A DNA stretch of 64,000 nucleotides from the NCBI GenBank assembly GCA_020152595.1, contig JAIGNY010002171.1, positions 3,914,001 to 3,978,000 on the forward strand, read 5' to 3'. The translations under genes were made by a program, and so were the position numbers. The stretch comes from Chiridota heheva. Taxonomy: Eukaryota; Echinodermata; Holothuroidea; Apodida; Chiridotidae. The notes under the pieces were generated by a model that was not told the DNA's origin, did not search any database, and saw only the letters and a program-made list of their open reading frames with translations. Shown here one piece after another: positions 50,870 through 63,905 of the stretch. Within the stretch, counting starts at the first letter, position 1. Each line of letters begins with the position of its first letter.

Positions 50870-51200
50870 CCATTAATGTATTTATGCCAGTAAATATCTC
50901 AAGAACTGTGCAGTGGATATATGTCATACTTGGTATATGGATGTGTTGTGATCTGTAGATGATCCCTATTGTTTGTGGTGCTGATGTCATAAATAATAAT
51001 AAGAAGGCAGGACTAACTGAAATTATTTGTATGCTCATACTATATTTCCACAAACCCATGTTGAATTTAAATCAAACCTGGTATGATGCTGGGGTGTTGA
51101 TAAAAGCAAGGATGATACAGGATCATAGATTGTTGAGTTGTTGACTTCATTATTTACACAGGCGGAGCCAAATACAATTTTTCATTGGTTGTTGTAATTG
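50870..51200. repeat. dispersed repeat with 'atatctcaagaactg'
   Basis: The stretch from 'aatatctcaagaactgtgca' through 'atacttggtatatggatg' to 'tcaaacctggtatgatgctg' resembles an abundant repeat type I know from marine invertebrate genomes. It has an inexact inner repeat (sub-copy near 51065). Open frames on both strands here are not convincing. Confidence 0.5.
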
Positions 51201-51499
51201 TGGCTTATAGTTAAGGCAAAAACCTTAACACTTTAACAAGCAACAGGATATATACAAATTACATGTTCCAGTATGATAATACGATAAAGAAAATTGCTTC
51301 TAATCCAAAGTTAGCATTGGAACTATGTGAGATTTCTCCCTCTGGTGATCTTTGCCACCCAATATAGCAACTTTAAATTTTAATGGCATTTTGCAAGCAT
51401 TCAACAAAGTTTATCTCTAATCCTTTGGATCTCTGGTTTCTTAGCAATGTTTGTTTATTTCGAATGGCTACAAACAACACACCAACAGCATTTATGAGA

Positions 51500-51534
51500 C
51501 CATGGAGATACTATTTGGAATAGTATCTCCATGG
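51500..51534. other. perfect hairpin, 16-bp arms with 3-base loop
   Basis: The left arm ccatggagatactatt (51500-51515) and right arm aatagtatctccatgg (51519-51534) are exact inverse complements around the loop tgg. A decayed relative (acatggagatactaat ... aataatatctttatgg) lies at about 51974-52000, on the other side of the 51800 exon. Confidence 0.9.
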
Positions 51535-51799
51535 TGAGACAGATTACTGAAATAATTGTGACAAGGGAAAACAAATGGTGCAAAAAAATAGAACAGAGCT
51601 AGCAAGTTTTACACTCTGGATAATAAACAAAGAAATAACTGATATTGGATACTTTCATTTCACTGTTTTCAAAATAAAATAGCTTACCCCAAAGTTGGTT
51701 GGGTGGGATATATATTCTGCTAGTAGCACTGAAGCTATGAGATTTGGGTATTAGTGAATTGTGGTTAATTAATTTTTGGTTATTTTCTTATACACACAG

Positions 51800-51888
51800 A
51801 TGCCCATCAGGATATGAACACCCAGGATCCAGAATCTCAGTCCATGGAAGGTGATGGAACAATCCAAACCGAAGGCAATTCCCAATAA
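51800..51888 (+). CDS. candidate small gene, last coding exon
   Basis: Acceptor ttatacacacag at 51799, then the frame completes Asp and reads AHQDMNTQDPESQSMEGDGT followed by IQTEGNSQ and a TAA at 51886-51888. The phase fits the donor at 48923 exactly (1+2 bases). The composition is acidic and Gln/Ser-rich, like a disordered tail. The small size and absence of a recognised family mean that chance cannot be ruled out. A decayed hairpin lies about 90 bp downstream. Confidence 0.4.
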
Positions 51889-52091
51889 GACTTGTATTCC
51901 CAACAAGTGATTACTGAATGGAAAGAAAGTGAAGCACAAAAAAGGTTATTACTTACAAAAATACTGTGTCAAAACATGGAGATACTAATAAGGAAATAAT
52001 ATCTTTATGGTCAAAACCTGCCTATCAAGTCAATGATTTATCTTAAAGTGGTGTGTGAATTGCAGAGTTTGTAAATCTTTTTTTTTATATT

Positions 52092-52098
<7 letters not shown>

Positions 52099-52180
<82 letters not shown>
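52099..52180. repeat. (TA)n microsatellite, about 80 bp
   Basis: TA dinucleotides with one G near 52172, a much shorter relative of the 9.0 kb array. It is placed about 210 bp after the stop codon of the small gene model. Confidence 0.97.
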
Positions 52181-52439
52181 GATATTTTGTTCTGTTGCAT
52201 TATATTTAGTTATAAATAGTTAAGGATCAAGTGTCAATTCACATAATGTTATTTCTGGATATGATATTTTATAACTTAAGGGATGAGATATTAATGCTTA
52301 CTTATATTTGTGTTCAAAGCGTATGTTGTAGATGTGACAGGTGTTGTGGGGTTTACATTTGACATAATAAGCTGACGGAATGCTCTCGCTGTGGGGTTTT
52401 GTGACGGCTGACACATTTTTGGAATATGCCAGTACTCGT

Positions 52440-52625
52440 AGTATAGCATAGCATAGCAAGGTTTAACGCCCAAAATTATCTAGTGCTGGATATTATATCA
52501 AGATGGCCACGGCCTTTGATAACCAGTTGTGAACTCACTGGTTGCAGACCCACCGATTCAAACCGGGACGTGTACTTGAGTGGACAAAGCACTAACTACT
52601 ACACCACTGAGGTCTGTGGTATGAT
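52440..52625 (-). mobile_element. tRNA-derived SINE (tentative)
   Basis: The minus strand reads 'cagtggtgtagtagttagtg' (box A-like) and 'cccggtttgaatcggtggg' (box B-like) about 35 bp apart, then non-tRNA sequence. It ends near a short gcatagcatagcatagc direct repeat at 52443-52458. Family unknown. Confidence 0.6.
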
Positions 52626-52763
52626 GACTACAAATACTGGTGGATTTTACACAAAAGGAAGAAGATGAAGAGATAACATAGTCATAAGATTGAGAAACCA
52701 AGAGTAATATTTGTTGTGCATCAAAACAATTCTATTTTTCTACTGCTCAAGATGTATCTACAC

Positions 52764-53721
52764 TAGAGCTGTGACCGTTCAGCATGTACACGCTACATGC
52801 TCGCAAATCTTGTAAACGATTACTAAATACTTCATTGCAGTAATCGCTTTTTCATAGCCAGTCTTGCCGTTGAAAATCAATATTGAAAGTCATGATTCAA
52901 ATCACACACATCGGCTGACAAAATTCCAATCAATGACTTTTTTAAAACTAAACTCGATTAGCATAATCCTTTTTAAATGTGCGAATCACAAATGCAGTAA
53001 TCACCAATGAATGGGGATATTATGCACTTTGATTTCGCCGAAATCTTAGTAATCTAACTTGTAAAATGCACCGCCAATGTGCCGCAGTAAACAGTGAAAC
53101 TAACAATAGGCCTAAGGTTAGGCCACAAGGCTTAAGTTAAAAATGAAAATGAAAAATTGTAATTGAGTCAAATAAATTTTGAAAGAAAGAAAAAATTGCA
53201 TAATAAACAAACAGAAAAGGTTTTAACAGAGCTGAAATTTTGCATGCGTTGCAAAGATGGCGCCATTTTTTGAGAGGACTGATATTTAGAACTTCTTAGG
53301 GTGGTGGCGTAGTTTTGAAATGTTTACGGCGAGGTATCATAGGCCTAGTATGCAAGATTTTTACAGAAGAACTTTGAAAGCATAGCGAATAGGACAAAAA
53401 GTTATGCCATGTTGAGTGTAAATGACATTGAAAGGAAGTTATCTGTTCTTTCTAAACTTAATTTCCTATCATATTTTCCATAAAAATGATAATTTATACT
53501 GTAGAAGTAAACTTTTTACGATTTGGAAAACAAAAATCAGTGTTTATTTGGGCAATGGAGTCCGTACTTTTGCCATACTGCTTGCACGATTTTTACTTTG
53601 CCTTGTAGTTTTGAGCAATTGGTGTATTTCAAAATTACGGTACTAAACTTTCGTGTACACGATACACGCCGCTTTTTTGGCATGTACACGTTTACTAAAA
53701 TCCCTAACGTTCACAGCTCTA
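52764..53721. mobile_element. hAT-like non-autonomous element, about 960 bp
   Basis: The ends are inverted repeats tagagctgtgaccgtt (left) and, from the right end inverted, tagagctgtgaacgtt. Both are followed by subterminal cgtgtacatgc-type words in both orientations. The start sequence resembles hAT-superfamily termini. No clear 8-bp target duplication was found (atctacac versus cttaaaat), and no transposase is present. The interior contains AT-rich sequence and a taggcct-rich patch near 53105-53125. Confidence 0.6.
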
Positions 53722-53889
53722 CTTAAAATCACACATTTTTGGTATGATATGATCAAAACAACATATTTTAACCTCTTACACATAGGTATATTTGCATGTA
53801 CATTAGTAATAACATCATTTGATAGTTTAAAGCTAATTATTTAATATGAATTATGACTGAAGCAAACTGTGTGATGCCATTATTGTTAC

Positions 53890-54131
53890 ATGTTTTGTAA
53901 GTGGTGACAAACTTGCAATTTCTATAATTGTGTGTCAAAAGATGTAAGTGGTGACAAACTTGCCATTTCTATAGTTGTGTGTAAAAAGATGTAAGTGATG
54001 ACAAACTTGCCATTTCTATAATTGTGTGCAAAAGATGTAAGTGGTGACAAACTTGTCATTTCTATAATTGTGTAAAAAGATGTAAGTGGTGACAAATTTG
54101 CCATGTCTATAATTGTTATTAAAAAGATGTA
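53890..54131. repeat. 47-bp minisatellite, about five units
   Basis: Units contain 'gtaagtggtgacaaacttgc' and 'catttctataattgtgtg' plus aaaagat. Spacing changes by a few bp between units. The short minus-strand open frame is an artefact. Confidence 0.93.
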
Positions 54132-54700
54132 ATAACAAATTTATATATATAATTTTAAGTACTTGCTACCTATTCCTCACCAATTTCCTCAGGTATGTAC
54201 AGTATATCATTTTACATCAACACTTCATGGTATCAAAGTATTCAGACTTCACATTGGAGTTTTTAATTCAATGAAGTAACATGAAACTTATATTTAATTA
54301 AATTACCAGTAAAAAGTTATTGTGAAGTTCTTGCTAACATGTTAATTACATGCATCTTATATTGTCATGCTGTAAACTGTATGTACCTTAAAGTTGCAAA
54401 TACCATTTTATTGTTTTATTGTAAGAAAAATATTTAGCGCTTTGTCAAGTTTGTGCCATTTATTGCTCGCTCACCTTTCATAAGTACAGTGACAGTATAT
54501 TTATTGTTGAATAATTAATCACTTTTAATTTGTGACTGGAAGTTTACACTAGATGGAGTGACAAAATATGGAAAATGTGTTCTGTTCTGGGATAGCTTAA
54601 TATTCATGGTGCTTACACTGTAAATGATAGTTTTTATGCAATTTTACATTTGTTTATTAGGTACTTTTATGCAAGTTTACATTTGTTAACACCATCAAAA
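54132..54700. other. no gene recognised
   Basis: AT-rich sequence. It contains a tandem phrase 'tttttatgcaa-tttacatttgtt' twice at about 54625-54690. Confidence 0.5.
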
Positions 54701-54719
54701 TAAAGCCCTCGGGCTTTGT

Positions 54720-55195
54720 TTGGGTTCCTACAGGACCTCCCCAATCACCAGCCTTCATGTTGAAGCCACTAACCCCCTTTCTACTTAGATGTCGAAAGAT
54801 TACCTCTCCTATGCTTTTAGAGTCCTCACCAACACCCAGAACCCTGTTTACAACCTCATTAGGTACCCGATTTCTCCACCCTCTTTGATAGGACTAAAAC
54901 CTTATCCCCTCTCTTCAGCTTACGCATTAAATCAGACCTCTTCCATCTCGGCATCAACCCCGCCACTCTCAGCACCTACTCCTGGCCCACTTTTCCTCCT
55001 TAGGCCACCCTCTGTAACAATTTCCACTGCACCCTCACAATCCATCACGTTCTCCTTGCTTGCCCCTGTACAACCTTCAAAGAGCTTTCCTCGCTCCCAC
55101 AACTCAATTGCCGAGTTCTTCCAGAAAAATCCTCTGGATAAAATTATCTCCTTCCTTCATCATGCTGTCATGGTTCAATGCTGTTTTTAGTTTTT
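54720..55195 (+). pseudogene. LINE ORF2 C-terminal end, broken
   Basis: In one frame 'CTLTIHHVLLACP' (about 55029-55067) matches the Cys/His motif near the end of many LINE polyproteins (C-x-LT-x-HH-x-LL-x-CP). The next part, in another frame, reads 'IAEFFQKNPLDKIISFL' (about 55110-55160), like the last residues of such proteins. The upstream part 'FSLRIKSDLFHLG' is compatible with the preceding segment. The 133-codon plus-strand open frame (54789-55190) is a mixture of frames. The copy is inactive; clade not determined. Confidence 0.6.
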
Positions 55196-58100
55196 AGAGG
55201 TTTTGTATAATGCAAAAGTTTTAAGTTGCATGATACATTATGATTGAATATTAATAAGATATGAGTAAACAAATAAAAGAGTTTAATGCTGCTCTTGCAT
55301 TCCAATTAAATGTTAAGCAGCAGGGTCCTTTATGGTTATTTTCAGGTCTTGATATTTAGGATATGGTACATATGTCATTATTGCCATAGTTGGTATTACA
55401 GTGACCTTACAATTGCTTTGTAGTTAATTGGTAGTCAGTGTGTATGAAGTGTTTTCAAGTGATATTGGATTCTATAATGAATTTAAGATATCTGCAAAGT
55501 AAAAAACAACCTCTTCCAACTCAATTTTCCTTTAGTTTCTATTTTGCAGGAATGGTTGGTGTTACTGAAATTTCATTACTTTATGAATGTAGAGAGTTAA
55601 CAGATTTGAGTATGGACTCATATATTTTAAGCTATATCTTTCATTACTATTTAGGTGTTTCTATCAATTAAGGTGCTTCCAAAATTGTATGCAAATATAA
55701 TGTTTGGTCTGTAATGTTTGTTATTTGTGTGCCACAAGTTTATATCTTAATTTTCATTAATATTAAGGTTCATTTTTATTACGTTGATTAGAAAGGCAAT
55801 GTTTTATGTAAAAGAACTTTTGTTATTCAAGTGTTTTGTTTTTAATGTTGGAGATGCTTTTATTTTCAACGGTTTATATGAGAAAGAAATGTAAAGATTT
55901 GAATAAATTGCTGAAATGAAAAGCTTTTGTCATTTCAAATTTTGATTGTACAGTCTCTTTAATTTGAAGGTAGCATCCATTTTATTAAGTCACACATTGA
56001 TCAGTCATAAGTTTTTAAGCCACAACATGTGCACTATATACTGTATGTTCCTTTGCCTGATATCAAATGCACATTTCCTTCATTATGCACTTGTCAATTG
56101 TGTGACTCACCCCTACACCCCGGACAAGGCGAGTCATTGCACCAAGGTGGGTGGACAAACATGTACATTGATGCACCCCTCATGTGACTGACATTTTTGT
56201 GAAATGACTTTCCCAAATCACTCACATCTGTGCAAAGTCAATAGGTCTGAAATAAATTGACCCACCTCAAGAGTCACTCTGGTGACTGACAATTTGGTAC
56301 AATGACGCCATGTGAGTCACTATTTCATATGTCAATGACTCACCTTTGACTGCCATTGCTGGGGTAGTAGTGGTCAGTCATATAACTGACAAGTACATTA
56401 TGCCCGTTGTCCAACTAAAACAAAAATATTGTGATCATTGATACCTTCAAAACTACTCATCCCTATGTGGCTTAAAGTGTAGGGCATGAATTTTCCAGAT
56501 GACAAATGATAAAATTGGCATCGTTTTTCTGAGAATAAATAGCGTAAAGCAAATTAAGCTTATTTCAATCTATAGCTATTACTTTGTGTGGGTGAAGCTC
56601 AGGGTTTTGAGGAATGTCTCATGATCAGAGATTAGGGTAATGATTCCCCCTCTTGCACCGATCACCCCAGGAAAACAGTAAAGGAAACTACTTCTGTGAC
56701 CGACAAATAACAAAATGGCTTAAACACAGGGCCCCTTGATAAGGTGACCCCCACCAATCCTGTAGCAAACCCAGAAAAGGTAAACATGGCCTGGAGCAAG
56801 GTTTTGTAATGATCCTGAATCTGGAGGAAGGGGGGAGAGATTCACGAAACATTGATTTAACTGCAGGAATTAACCTGTATAGACGGGACTTTTTGCAATT
56901 AGGGAACAAGCACCTTTAAGAGAGAACAAACACTTAAAGAGGGTGAACTTGGCCAAAATCTCCATCCATCCTTAAGAGTTACATATTTTTAGTATGATTT
57001 TGGTAAGGGGAAGCACATACATATGCAGAGGGCGGGGGTCATGACTATCATAGTCAGAGATATTAAAGCACCTAACAGATGAAAGCACCTGAAATAAACA
57101 CCACGACTGTTCATGAAAGGACATTTTTGATGTCTTGCACAAAATAATAATCCACTTTTTTAAGCTCAGCTACATTGAAATCTGCAAGAAACAAAAATTG
57201 TTGATATCTAGATGCTGGTGTAATGGAATTTTAGGTTTGTCAAAAAATTCTTGATAAGCTATTTTCTGTAATTCTTCCAGTAAGTAATTAACACAATATT
57301 TTGATATAGAATTTATCAACATTTTAAACAAGCACACATCTCAATGCATGAACAGTTTGGACCTTGTGTTTGTCAGTTTGTTATTAGGGCAGTGCCTCAT
57401 TTGGTCCTTTGACATCTTTTGCAAATGAATAGCATTAGATGTCAAAGCCCAGAAGAAACTCGTCAGGTGGTTAATGAGACACTCAAGCCAACAATGAATC
57501 AAATGAACAGGAACATTGCAACTACATGAATATTCTGACTAATGAATGAGTGGCAAGTACATGTTTATGGATGAGAGATAGGTATGTCAACTAATGAAAC
57601 TCTTCTTAAAGTCTGGCAGATGCTGTTAGGAACATAAGATGCATATGCACATAGGTGGAAGTAGAGGGCGGGGCCCCACTCCTAATAATTTTGTTGGGGG
57701 ACATATATGCTGTCCCCGTACAAAATAAAGCCTTTATGGCTGGCTACACCAATGTCTAGGTTGTGGGTTGGCTCTCCCCCCCCCTCCCTTATGTTGGTAA
57801 GAAATCACTGCCACTGGATACTTCAAACTGTCCTGCATTTCCTCAACAAAACAAATATGGCAGGGTATTTAGGAGGGGAGGGCATAGGTTGTAATTCGTG
57901 ACAATTATTTCTTAATACAGAAAATAAAAGATATCGTGGTCAATTTTGCCAGTGACAGAAGCAAAACTATTTTTGTTTATCTGAAAAATGGATTTGGGGT
58001 TTCAGCTAAGAGGCAAATCTCCTGAAGCTCTTACAGAAGTTATCCTTCTCAAGAAGAAATTAAAAATAATTTTGCCAACAAAATTCTACAAAATATCAGT

Positions 58101-60419
58101 ATTGTTGGTTATTTCATAAAATCCTTTATAGTTTCTTTGAAAAGGAGGTAAGCCCCTGGTACCACATCTTTCTCCTGCTTCCTTAGAACTTTCAGCCAAC
58201 TTGTGTGCTCTTTTCACAAATTTTATGAACAAGCCAGTCAAAAAAAGAACAGGCATGGGGTTTAATGACTAAAGCCATCGTTCCTGAGGCTTACAACATC
58301 ACCACACCTGCAAAATTAACCCTCAAGACTCATTATAAATTCAAAATTATGTTACCCTTGTACTATTTAATGTTTTCTAAAAGAAAGTTGACTTTTATCA
58401 TTAAGCCATTAATGAGGAAATCTGTCTCTAGTACACACTAAACTAACAAAAACAAACAAGTTCAACCTAACTTACTCTACTGCTTTGATAAATGTATATC
58501 TAAAAACATTAACTCTTTAAAAGTGTGCATTAAAAACAGGATTATTTAAAGTTGATGAAAGCCATACACAAAGCCACAGTGTTATGTGAATTGGCCACTT
58601 ATCAGTTACTGCATACAAAGGAGCTTTTGAAGTTTACAAAAGTGCACTCATGTGAAGTGAGAAGATAAGTAAACCCATTGTGCTGAATAAGGTTTATTAA
58701 TGCTGATGATTTGCAACTAAAAATAAAAAGTAAAAGAAAATGACCATCAGTATATGAGGCATACAGTTAATAGGTGTTGTTTGTAAATGATTAACAAGGA
58801 TATAAGTGTAAACATAATTAGCAATGAACATACTGTAAACTTTGCAATCACTGGTAAAAGATTCATTGAACAAAAACAATTTTACATGAAGCATGGGTGG
58901 GATTTGCCTACTGAAAGTGTGTGTGTGTGTGCAAGGGGGTAAGGGTGGGGCAAAGTCAAAATTGGGAAAATCATGCTAAGATGCAAATAATCACCATGAA
59001 AAAAGATACAAAGTGGGAGGAAAGTTCCCCTTTTCCCCCTCAATTCACATCTATGTTGTCGTTGGGTGCATTTAAAAAAACATGATCTTTCCACACGGGA
59101 GTGGCAGCACTATTGGAGGGAAATTCATCCCCACAAAATATGTTGCCCTGAGAAAACTAAAGTTATTATAAAAATATAGAGAAGAAATTTTTCACATTTC
59201 TTTTCATGATAAAAGAATAATTGATTTTGTAGAAAAGTCAGATATATCACATATATTGAGCAAATGTTTTGGAAAGTGAACAGAAAGAAGGGTATTTTTA
59301 GAACAAAATCTTTCGTTCTGGCAAATTTCTAGCAGGGGAATGACCCCCTCCCCCTCCTCCTCTTCCCAACAGCAATGCCACTGGTTTTCAGTTACTAGTT
59401 AGGTCCCAAACCACTGAAACCTGGACAGGCCCCTAGTTATAATATAGTGAGAAACTTATTTTGAATTCAGCAGCAGTTGAATTTGACCATTCCTATAAAA
59501 GTACAAATGAAAGTAAAGAAATGATAATTAGGCAAAACTCCCATCTTACTGAGTAACAAATGAAGGATTATTAAAGTTTTATTCAGTCATTATAGCTGAA
59601 AAACAAAACACCAAAGTTTTAACAAAATGTAAGAACATTCTATTCAGAAATGTGTACACTTCCACTTGTGTAAAAGATGTCCATATTGAAATTCAAGTTA
59701 ATGATGGTCAGGAAGCAAATAAATTTTCTTCAAAAAGATTGTGATTGATTATCAGTAAAAAATAAATTGTTCCATGCATGCAATTAATTTTATTTTGAAT
59801 TTAGAACACAGAAAATTACAGTTAAAGTTACAAACCCACAATATCTAACTCACAACAAAATTCAAAATGTTGTTAGTGAAAATAGAGTGCACTAGCAGCA
59901 GGTACATTGTCTTGACCCTATCTAGCTAAACTGTATTAACAATAATATGGTCACAGACCACAGGCACAGGCCTAATGAAAGTAGTTCCGACAATTATACA
60001 TTTCTATGAATTAATGAACCATGAGCATAAACACACAGTGCCTGGGATGTAGGTATTAAGTATCATTTGCCAAGTGAGTTGTGTGATTTAAGTAAGAGAT
60101 TAGAGTGGTGTTTGTTTCAAATTGTGGTTTCATTAAAAGGGGTTGGAAGACCAGTTTTTAATAGCATTGAAAGTTCATCATGCAGGTTTTACTAATAAAA
60201 AAGAATGATAGATTTAAATAAAATACAACAACTTTGTGGGAGAATGTGATGTCGTACCGAGCCTTTTCCTATTCGTTTATTGGCATTTTTTGTGAACCTT
60301 AAAATTTGAATATCTCCTGGTAGGAATAACATATCAACATGTTTTTAGTACTAAATTGTTTCTAAAATGTTCTCTTTATTACGAAAGGTTACGGAAAATA
60401 TGGGAAAATTCCTTTACAG
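55196..60419. other. long stretch without a recognised gene
   Basis: Mostly AT-rich non-coding DNA. Near 56095-56400 the words 'gtgactgac', 'gagtcatt' and 'tgacattttt' recur irregularly, suggesting an old short repeat. At about 59330-59390 the minus strand reads 'cagtggcattgctgttggga', a head like the 11553 element. A poly-A-signal-like aataaa lies at about 55902 with no assignable gene. The RING1 exons of the ligase were looked for on the minus strand and not found. Confidence 0.45.
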
Positions 60420-60780
60420 GTTTTAAACCTTCAGTGTTATGAGAGACACTTGAGGATCTCTGAAGAATCTTACAGTTTATCTTCAAAAGAAATATCAAAT
60501 ATTTTGTAGACTTTTTAAGGAAACTAATATTCAACCTGTCTTAAGAGTCTCTAGCTGAAAAACTTTAACATTTAGTAAGAAAATTCCAGCTGAGCCTTCC
60601 ACGAGGATATCTGAAAACACTTTTAACTTTTTCTAACAAACTCTGAAGAAACTTTAACATTTTCTATGGAATTCTCAAAATACTTTAACATTTCTGAGGA
60701 AATCTCAGGCAAAACTGTGGACGGCTGGATGGAAGAATTTGCCATTACCTAGGTTCGCATCATGCTTTACATGCTCACCA
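60420..60780. repeat. dispersed repeat A (second copy of 23005-23345)
   Basis: Same orientation as the 23005 copy, with small insertions such as 'agctgagccttccacg' near 60590 that are absent from the first copy. No coding signal. Confidence 0.85.
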
Positions 60781-63412
60781 ACAAAGAACTGTCATTCATA
60801 ATGGCAGCTCTCTGGTTCAAATGAATCTGTGACTGCTACAAGGTTATGAAGTATATGTGCTGAAAAGTTTAAAGTTCAAAATCATAGAAACAGGGATGCA
60901 CAAAATATTTATTATGTAAGTATTTTTCTTATTATTATTTCGTTAGTTCAAAGAGATATGCTATCTCTATGTTCACCAAATATCCTGCTAAGAAGCAATT
61001 TATTCGAATTTTTTTAGTTCAAATAATGGATTATGAATCCTTTTCTTTCTCTGATTTCATTGGCTGGTGCATTTCAATTACTCTGCTTTTTAACAATTAA
61101 ATACGTACATACCTAGGTGCAAAATCTATTTGCTGCATGGCACACTTTCTTTCCCCATGCACTCTCAGTGGAACACTACGTTAAATGTAAACATAGGGGA
61201 CACTAGTCTAAAGCAGGGTTTATCAATATACACCAAAAACATCCAGAACATTGTATTGAAACTCGTTAAAAACGTTATGTAAGCTTTAAATCCTAGAAGA
61301 AGTATTTGATTCAGCCCATTACTAAAATACAAAAATAACCCAACCATAATTTGTGAAGAAAAAAAAATCTTCATGAGGCATGACTTTATTTTCGCATGTT
61401 AAATTTAACCAATTTCATCCATTACAAAATTACCCTAAATTCCATATGATTCTCATTGTCATGTAATACTTTATAAGGGTACAGTTTAATATCTTAAATG
61501 TAATCTGACAGGAAGAGGATAAAATACAAAACATAATCAGCTTTCAATTCTGAACAGAATATCTTTAAATTACATCAAAAGCAGCTGTAGTTTTTGACTT
61601 ATGGCTGAGTTTGAATTACTCTTACTTAATGTATGCAAAAGTTTTGATGTATGAAGACTCCAAATTATAAATAAAATTCCTTTAATTTCTGACCTAATCA
61701 GGTCTTTCAGTGACTGACAATCAGCAGTGATAGACAATTTGCTGATATTTTATTGAAGATGGAGATTTAACACTTCTTCATATTTAACTGCATGAAGAAA
61801 TGTCTTCCCTTAGGAGAAATGATCCATCAATCATTCACAGTTAATGCACATTAATATCTCAGGCATAATGATACACATCTATTTTTATCACTAGTTTGAA
61901 AACAAACTTCTCCCACTAAGACACTTAACACAAATGAGTGATTTCAATCACAAAAGTGCCTTGATTCTTCAGCTCTGGCTTTGTGTAAGTAATCTTATAC
62001 ACACAAATAGCCTTGGGCTACTTGGCTGTGGTGTGCATGGGAATGGCAAATAAACATTCATTGTTTTTAGTGGAAACAATACACTGAACAGGGAGTCGGG
62101 TTGGTGATTGTCTGTCACGCGAGAGTATGGCAATTACACAACTCCGTAGAAAATCGCACACACGTGAACACAACTTATACGCCCCAGTAGTTATTCCAGA
62201 AATGCAACTCACAATTGCTTCCTCCAGATTATTTGCATTAACGCAGTTCTGGCTGGTTTTCTATTTTGAGTGAACAATCAGGTTAGGGAGGGGGGGGGGG
62301 CAGTTGCCAAATATCTTGCAAAGGACGCAGATGGGAGAGAGCCAAGGGCTCAAGAGTTTACCATTAAAGTATACATTAAAATATAATTGAAGATAATCTT
62401 GGTGTAATTTTCCCACCATTGAGGGTCGGAAATATTATCGTTTGATATTAGTCATTGAGGACTAAAGTTAATTAATGGATTCTTCGGGGCAAATAAGTGT
62501 CCACGATTAAGAAACTCCCAAAAGTGCCGTTAGACCTGAATTGTTTGGTTATGAGTACTCAATTTCTTGTTATTTAAACTTAGGCTTTAGTCCCTAACCC
62601 CTCCTTCCGTTAAGTATATCAATAAGGGAAACCCAGTGTGTGTTTACAGTAAAATACATAAAGGGAAATGTAACGTTGGATTTGGGTCATGTTTTAAGAC
62701 GCCCAGTGGTAGGGCCAACAATAAAAGTGGTAGTAAGCAAATCCTCAACCCTCTGTTGGTCAGGGGGACAGAACAGCTATTTTGGTGTTTTTTAAATATA
62801 GTTGAAGCAGAAACTATTCATAGGTATAACAATGAATTCTAGGTGTAGTAACCTATTGGAATGTGTAACAATGTATGAGTACTTAGTATATTTCTCTAGG
62901 GTTATTTAAGGACAAGTTTATGCAAGTTGTTCATTATTTTAGAAGTCGAATTCTGCAAACTCAAGAGATTCAAATCAAGGAATCTGAGTTATACGTTGTA
63001 AATGAGATATATTGTGACCGAGTTAAAGGGTCCTCTATCATGACTCAGGTGTGGCGGTATTTATTTTGTCATAGGTTTATTTTGCCACCTTTTGTGCTTT
63101 ATGATTTGGTAGATTAGAGATAATTAGTAATTGTGTTCTTAAGAGACGTGTTTTTCTCTGATAATATTCAAAATGGTAAAAAGGAATCTCCTCATGCCAA
63201 TTTATTTGTGATGACTATTTGAGAGGTAATAATTTAATGTATGGATGCTTGGGTGTTATGCATTTATTGAGTGATAATTGAAATTTGCATCCATAAATTA
63301 TATTTGTCAGAAGTTGCGTATATACACAATATTTCTAAGGGTGTTCCTTTCATTTGTTTACCAGGCCCAGTAATCCCTTGGGCTGTTAGAGTGGACCGAC
63401 AGACGTAACATC
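60781..63412. other. no gene recognised
   Basis: AT-rich sequence with a G-run at 62288-62300. Open frames at 62636-62842 and 62920-63117 have no recognised similarity or splice context. Confidence 0.45.
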
Positions 63413-63905
63413 GAGGATGCCACAACGAAATATAGCGCCACCGGTATATCCTGATTTATAATTGAAAAGCAGATGTGAATAGCGCCACCACAACAAAATA
63501 TAGCGCCAACGGTATATCCTGATTTATAATTGAAAAGCAGGTGTGAATAGCGCCACCACAACGAAATATAGCGCCACCGGTATATCCTAATTTATAATTG
63601 AAAAGCAGATGTGAATAGCGCCACCACAACGAAATATAGCGCCAACGGTATATCCTGATTTATAATTGAAAAGCAGGTGTAAATAGCGCCACCACAACAA
63701 AATATAGTGCCACCGGTATATCCTGATTTATAATTGAAAAGCAGATGTGAATAGCGCCACCACAACGAAATATAGCGCCACTGGTATATCCTGATTTATA
63801 ATTGAAAAGCCGATGTGAATAGCGCCACCACAACGAAATATAGCACCATTGGTACATCTTGATTTATATTTGGAAAGCAGATGATTATAGCGCCACTTGT
63901 ATATT
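63413..63905. repeat. 68-bp minisatellite, about seven units
   Basis: Units carry 'agcgccaccacaacgaaata', 'tagcgccaccggtatatcct' and 'gatttataattgaaaagcag'. Alternate units read accggt or aacggt at one site, giving a partly two-unit pattern. The last unit is the most diverged. Minus-strand open frames over it are artefacts. Confidence 0.95.

Noticed and set aside
54789-55190. Proline/serine-rich 133-codon protein on the plus strand
   Set aside because: LINE C-terminal motifs appear in different frames across it, so the open frame is a chance path through a decayed LINE.
55895-55925. Poly-A signal (aataaa) marking a gene end
   Set aside because: The word is common in AT-rich DNA and no coding exon leads to it.
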